A stretch of 61,073 bases of DNA. Origin: Desulfovibrio sp. MES5. Lineage in GTDB: Bacteria > Desulfobacterota > Desulfovibrionia > Desulfovibrionales > Desulfovibrionaceae. Below, piece by piece: positions 58,561 through 61,073 of this stretch; positions within the stretch are counted from its first letter, which is position 1; each line of letters begins with the position of its first letter. The position numbers were made by a program, and so were the translations under genes. The notes under the pieces were generated by a model. The model ran no database searches. It saw only the letters and a list, made by a program, of their open reading frames with translations, and was not told where the DNA came from. The DNA lies in assembly GCF_002237645.1 (NCBI RefSeq), contig NZ_MJUZ01000018.1:1-61073 (forward strand). Direction: 5' to 3'.

Positions 58561-60120
58561 ATGGACCCATTGTTCATCGTGGCGCTGCTTGCGTCCGTGC
58601 TGCTGGGGGCGGCACTGGGCGTGGTGGTGTATAAGCGGTCTACCACAAAACGCATCGGCGACGCCGATGACCTGGCCAAGCGTATTGTGGCCGAAGCCCG
58701 CAAAGAGGCTCAGGCACAGAAAAAAGAAATTCTGCTCCAGGGGCAGGACGACCTGTTCAACCAGAAGCGCGAACTTGAAAACGAGTTCAAAGAGCGGGAG
58801 CGCGAAGTCAAAACCCGCGAGCGCAAGCTGGAAGAAATGGGCGGCCGCCTTGAAGAGAAACTGGAAAAAGCCACCGCCAAAGAGCATGAACTGCTCGCCT
58901 CCGAAAAGGATCTGGCCCGTAAGGAACGGCAGCTTGCTGAATCCGAGATGTTTCTGCAGACCCGTATAGAGGAGCAGGAACAACGCCTGGCGCAGATATC
59001 GGGCTTTACCGTTGAAGAAGCGAAAGCCCAGCTCTTTATGGAAGTGGAGGCCAAGACGCGGCACGAATCTGCAAAGATGATCCGTCAGATTGAGATGGAA
59101 GCCCGCGAAACCGCCGACCGCAAAGCCAAAGAAATTCTCTGTAACGTCATTCAGCGCTACGCTGGCGATTATGTGAACGAGCAGACTGTTACCGCCGTCA
59201 CCCTGCCCAGCGAAGACATGAAGGGACGCATCATCGGCCGTGAAGGGCGCAACATCCGCGCGCTTGAGGCCGCTACTGGCGTGGATCTCATCATTGACGA
59301 CACGCCGGAAACCGTCATTCTTTCCGCCTACAGCCCCTTGCGCCGTCAGGTGGCCAAGATGGCTCTGGAGCGCCTTATCCAGGATGGCCGCATCCATCCC
59401 GCCCGCATTGAAGACATTGTGCAGAAATGTGAGCAGGAACTGGACACCCAGGTGCGCGAAGTGGGCGAGCAGGCCACCTTTGACGCCGGGGTGCACGGCA
59501 TTCACCCGGAAATCGTGCGTCTTTTCGGTCAGTTGCGCTACCGTACTTCCTTTACGCAAAACGTGCTGCAGCATTCGCTTGAAGTGTCCGCCCTGTGCGG
59601 CATGATGGCGGCGGAACTCGGCATGGATGTAAAGAAAGCCAAGCGCGCCGGACTGCTGCATGACATCGGCAAGGCGGTGGACCATGAAGTGGAGGGGCCC
59701 CATGCCCTCATTGGCGCGGATCTGGCCAAGAAGTACAACGAAAGCCATGAGATAATCCACGCCATCGCCGCCCACCACGAAGATCAGCGCCCATCCACGG
59801 CTCTGGCCGTACTGGTTCAGGCTGCGGATTCCATTTCCGGCGCACGCCCCGGCGCGCGCAAGGAACTGCTCGAAAACTACGTGAAGCGCCTTGAAGACCT
59901 TGAAGGCATCGCCACCAGTTTTGAGGGCGTCAGCAAGGCCTACGCCATCCAGGCCGGACGCGAGATCCGCGTTATGGTCAACTCCGATCAGGTGGATGAC
60001 GACACAACCTATGTTTTGTGCAAGGATATTGCCGAAAAGATTGAAAAAAATCTGACATATCCCGGGCAGATCCGCGTCACGGTCATCCGTGAACGGCGCG
60101 CCGTGGGCCTTGCCAAATAG
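58561..60120 (+). CDS. rny: Ribonuclease Y
   Basis: A membrane-anchored endoribonuclease of 519 residues that starts mRNA decay. An N-terminal membrane helix ([21 protein letters not shown], residues 4-24) leads into a long coiled coil (to about 180). A KH RNA-binding domain follows ([24 protein letters not shown]). The HD hydrolase domain has [10 protein letters not shown] and the metal-binding dyad H367-D368 in [11 protein letters not shown]. The length is typical. GAGAGG precedes the ATG. Confidence 0.96.
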   Translation: MDPLFIVALLASVLLGAALGVVVYKRSTTKRIGDADDLAKRIVAEARKEAQAQKKEILLQGQDDLFNQKRELENEFKEREREVKTRERKLEEMGGRLEEKLEKATAKEHELLASEKDLARKERQLAESEMFLQTRIEEQEQRLAQISGFTVEEAKAQLFMEVEAKTRHESAKMIRQIEMEARETADRKAKEILCNVIQRYAGDYVNEQTVTAVTLPSEDMKGRIIGREGRNIRALEAATGVDLIIDDTPETVILSAYSPLRRQVAKMALERLIQDGRIHPARIEDIVQKCEQELDTQVREVGEQATFDAGVHGIHPEIVRLFGQLRYRTSFTQNVLQHSLEVSALCGMMAAELGMDVKKAKRAGLLHDIGKAVDHEVEGPHALIGADLAKKYNESHEIIHAIAAHHEDQRPSTALAVLVQAADSISGARPGARKELLENYVKRLEDLEGIATSFEGVSKAYAIQAGREIRVMVNSDQVDDDTTYVLCKDIAEKIEKNLTYPGQIRVTVIRERRAVGLAK

Positions 60121-60152
60121 GTTTGGTTCAGTAAGGGAAGAGGTCATATGCT

Positions 60153-60755
60153 ATGACGCAAGGCCTTCTGTTATATGTTTTTGATCTGGCGGCCAGCTTT
60201 ATGCTGGCCGCCGCCGCATCCTGCCGGGCGCGATCGGGCGGGGCGCATTTCAGTGGCGCGGCGGTGCTGGCCTGTCTGGTCGGCCTTGCCGCGCCGCTGC
60301 TGCGTGAAGGACTGCTTGGGCATCCGGTGCTGGCCCTGAACCGGGGCGACTATCTGGCCGCGGCCGTGGCGGGCGGACTGGCCGGTATTCTGGCCGGGCG
60401 CTGGCGACGCTCGTGGTTGAGTTTTTACTGGCTGGACAGCCTGGGCCTGGGGCTGGCCGCAGGTGTGGCCACAGTGGCGGGCTTTTATTCCGGGCTGGGC
60501 ATGGCGGGCTGTCTGGTGCTTGGGGTGCTGACCGCCCTGGCAGGCGGCCTGCTGCGCGACGTGGCACTGGGCGACATGGCCCGGTTGGTTGAGGACTATC
60601 TTTACGCCACTGCGGCGGCCCTGGGTGCCATGCTGACCCTGGCGACCCTGATGTACGGCAAAATGCCTGCATGGCAGTGTGTCCTGGCGGGGTGCGGGCT
60701 GGTACTTGTGCTACGGGGTTTGCGCTTGCGCAGGGGCGGTTTTGGCGCAGTTTAA
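60153..60755 (+). CDS. TRIC-type cation channel (UPF0126 family)
   Basis: A membrane protein of 200 residues with seven segments, built of two repeats. The family signature GGLLRDVALGDMARLVEDYLY is in the second half, and the first half has a more diverged counterpart. Bacterial TRIC proteins are trimeric monovalent-cation channels. It lies 32 bases after rny with GAGG at nine bases from the ATG, and is probably co-transcribed. Confidence 0.82.
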   Translation: MTQGLLLYVFDLAASFMLAAAASCRARSGGAHFSGAAVLACLVGLAAPLLREGLLGHPVLALNRGDYLAAAVAGGLAGILAGRWRRSWLSFYWLDSLGLGLAAGVATVAGFYSGLGMAGCLVLGVLTALAGGLLRDVALGDMARLVEDYLYATAAALGAMLTLATLMYGKMPAWQCVLAGCGLVLVLRGLRLRRGGFGAV

Positions 60756-60796
60756 GCCACGATTTTAGAAAGTCTCGAAAAAAAGCAAAATGAGTC

Positions 60797-60825
60797 TTGA
60801 CTCTTTGGTATAGTTTCACTATCTT
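60797..60825 (+). promoter_or_regulatory. Sigma-70 promoter, first of three in tandem
   Basis: TTGACT (60797-60802), a 17-base spacer, then TATCTT (60820-60825). It points to the right end of the window. Confidence 0.6.
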
Positions 60826-60900
60826 CTCGGTTCGCGCAACGGCACTGACTTTGAAACGGCACGCAGGCGAAAGAAATTTCGCCGGACCGAAAGAAAGTGA

Positions 60901-60929
60901 TTGACGGGGTACGAAAAGAGGTGCATAAG
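60901..60929 (+). promoter_or_regulatory. Sigma-70 promoter, second of three in tandem
   Basis: TTGACG (60901-60906), a 17-base spacer, then CATAAG (60924-60929). The sequence around and after it (CTCATATAAAACTG and AATAATGACTTTT) is repeated 109 bases later. Confidence 0.65.
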
Positions 60930-61009
60930 TCTCCTCCCGCTCATATAAAACTGAATAATGACTTTTAGTTGCGATGCCGAAATCATTTCAGCAAAGCGAA
61001 AATAAGTGA

Positions 61010-61038
61010 TTGACAGTCTGGGCAAAGGGGAGCATAAG
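61010..61038 (+). promoter_or_regulatory. Sigma-70 promoter, third of three in tandem
   Basis: A perfect TTGACA (61010-61015), a 17-base spacer, then CATAAG (61033-61038). This is part of the tandem duplication with the promoter at 60901. Only 35 bases of the transcript lie inside the window. Confidence 0.7.
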
Positions 61039-61073
61039 TCTCCCTCGCTCATACAAAACTGCATAATGACTTT

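Larger units (their letters stand above)
60893..61073 (+). repeat. Tandem duplication of about 109 bp carrying promoters
   Basis: Positions 60895-60966 and 61004-61073 share AAGTGATTGAC, GCATAAGTCTCC, CGCTCATA, AAAACTG and ATAATGACTTT in the same order and spacing. The second copy is cut by the window end. Confidence 0.75.

Overview
The window looks like chromosome of a Desulfovibrio-type sulfate reducer close to D. desulfuricans. This is inferred from GC-rich coding sequence, anaerobe-type gene content, sigma-54 promoters and the family match of the proteins; no rRNA is inside the window to confirm it. I recognise 42 protein genes, one candidate 6S RNA gene, one convincing small ORF of 47 codons, and many intergenic palindromes and repeats. 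I saw no tRNA, CRISPR array, complete insertion sequence or prophage.

Layout. 1-2.6 kb: cmk, hisC and a universal stress protein on the minus strand. 2.9-3.5 kb: a sigma-54-promoted gene of unknown function. 3.7-9.0 kb: a metal-stress island in which a SHOCT-domain membrane protein, a small Gly/His-rich secreted peptide and a ZraP-like periplasmic protein lie divergent from a ZraS-like kinase and a ZraR-like sigma-54 activator. A textbook -24/-12 promoter faces the effector genes. 9.4-17.2 kb: a six-gene membrane complex related to hydrogenase-4 and complex I, whose large subunit lacks the Ni-binding cysteines (an Ehr-type complex). 17.2-19.2 kb: UDP-glucuronate decarboxylase and a TatD nuclease. 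19.8-23.3 kb: pstSCAB. 23.6-30.0 kb: lipoate ligase plus the glycine cleavage genes gcvT, gcvH, gcvPA and gcvPB. 30.4-36.6 kb: secA, a MoaE-like gene, and a 915-residue membrane protein with a CCHC zinc knuckle. 37.0-39.8 kb: an AEC transporter and a benzoylformate-decarboxylase-like enzyme. 40.7-48.2 kb: a small conserved protein, an MgtA-type P-ATPase with an upstream small membrane-peptide ORF, a secreted protein paired with a multi-pass membrane protein, mntP and an OsmC-family protein. 49.2-55.5 kb: a surface-glycan cluster with a giant multi-domain glycosyltransferase, a methyltransferase, and a GT9-methyltransferase fusion. 56.0-60.8 kb: glmU, zapB-like, zapA, a probable 6S RNA, rny and a TRIC-type channel. 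The last 300 bases hold three tandem sigma-70 promoters pointing out of the window, probably toward a stable-RNA operon.

The most interesting signals are the cysteine-less hydrogenase-like complex, the metal regulon with its His/Met-rich sensor insertion and repeated TTTTTAC motifs, the zinc-knuckle membrane protein, the small ORF upstream of the Mg ATPase, a two-copy MITE-like element, and a five-copy G-rich palindrome at gene 3' ends. Many starts were moved downstream to a methionine (or GTG) preceded by a good Shine-Dalgarno sequence or forming an ATGA/GTGA overlap; these are noted per gene.
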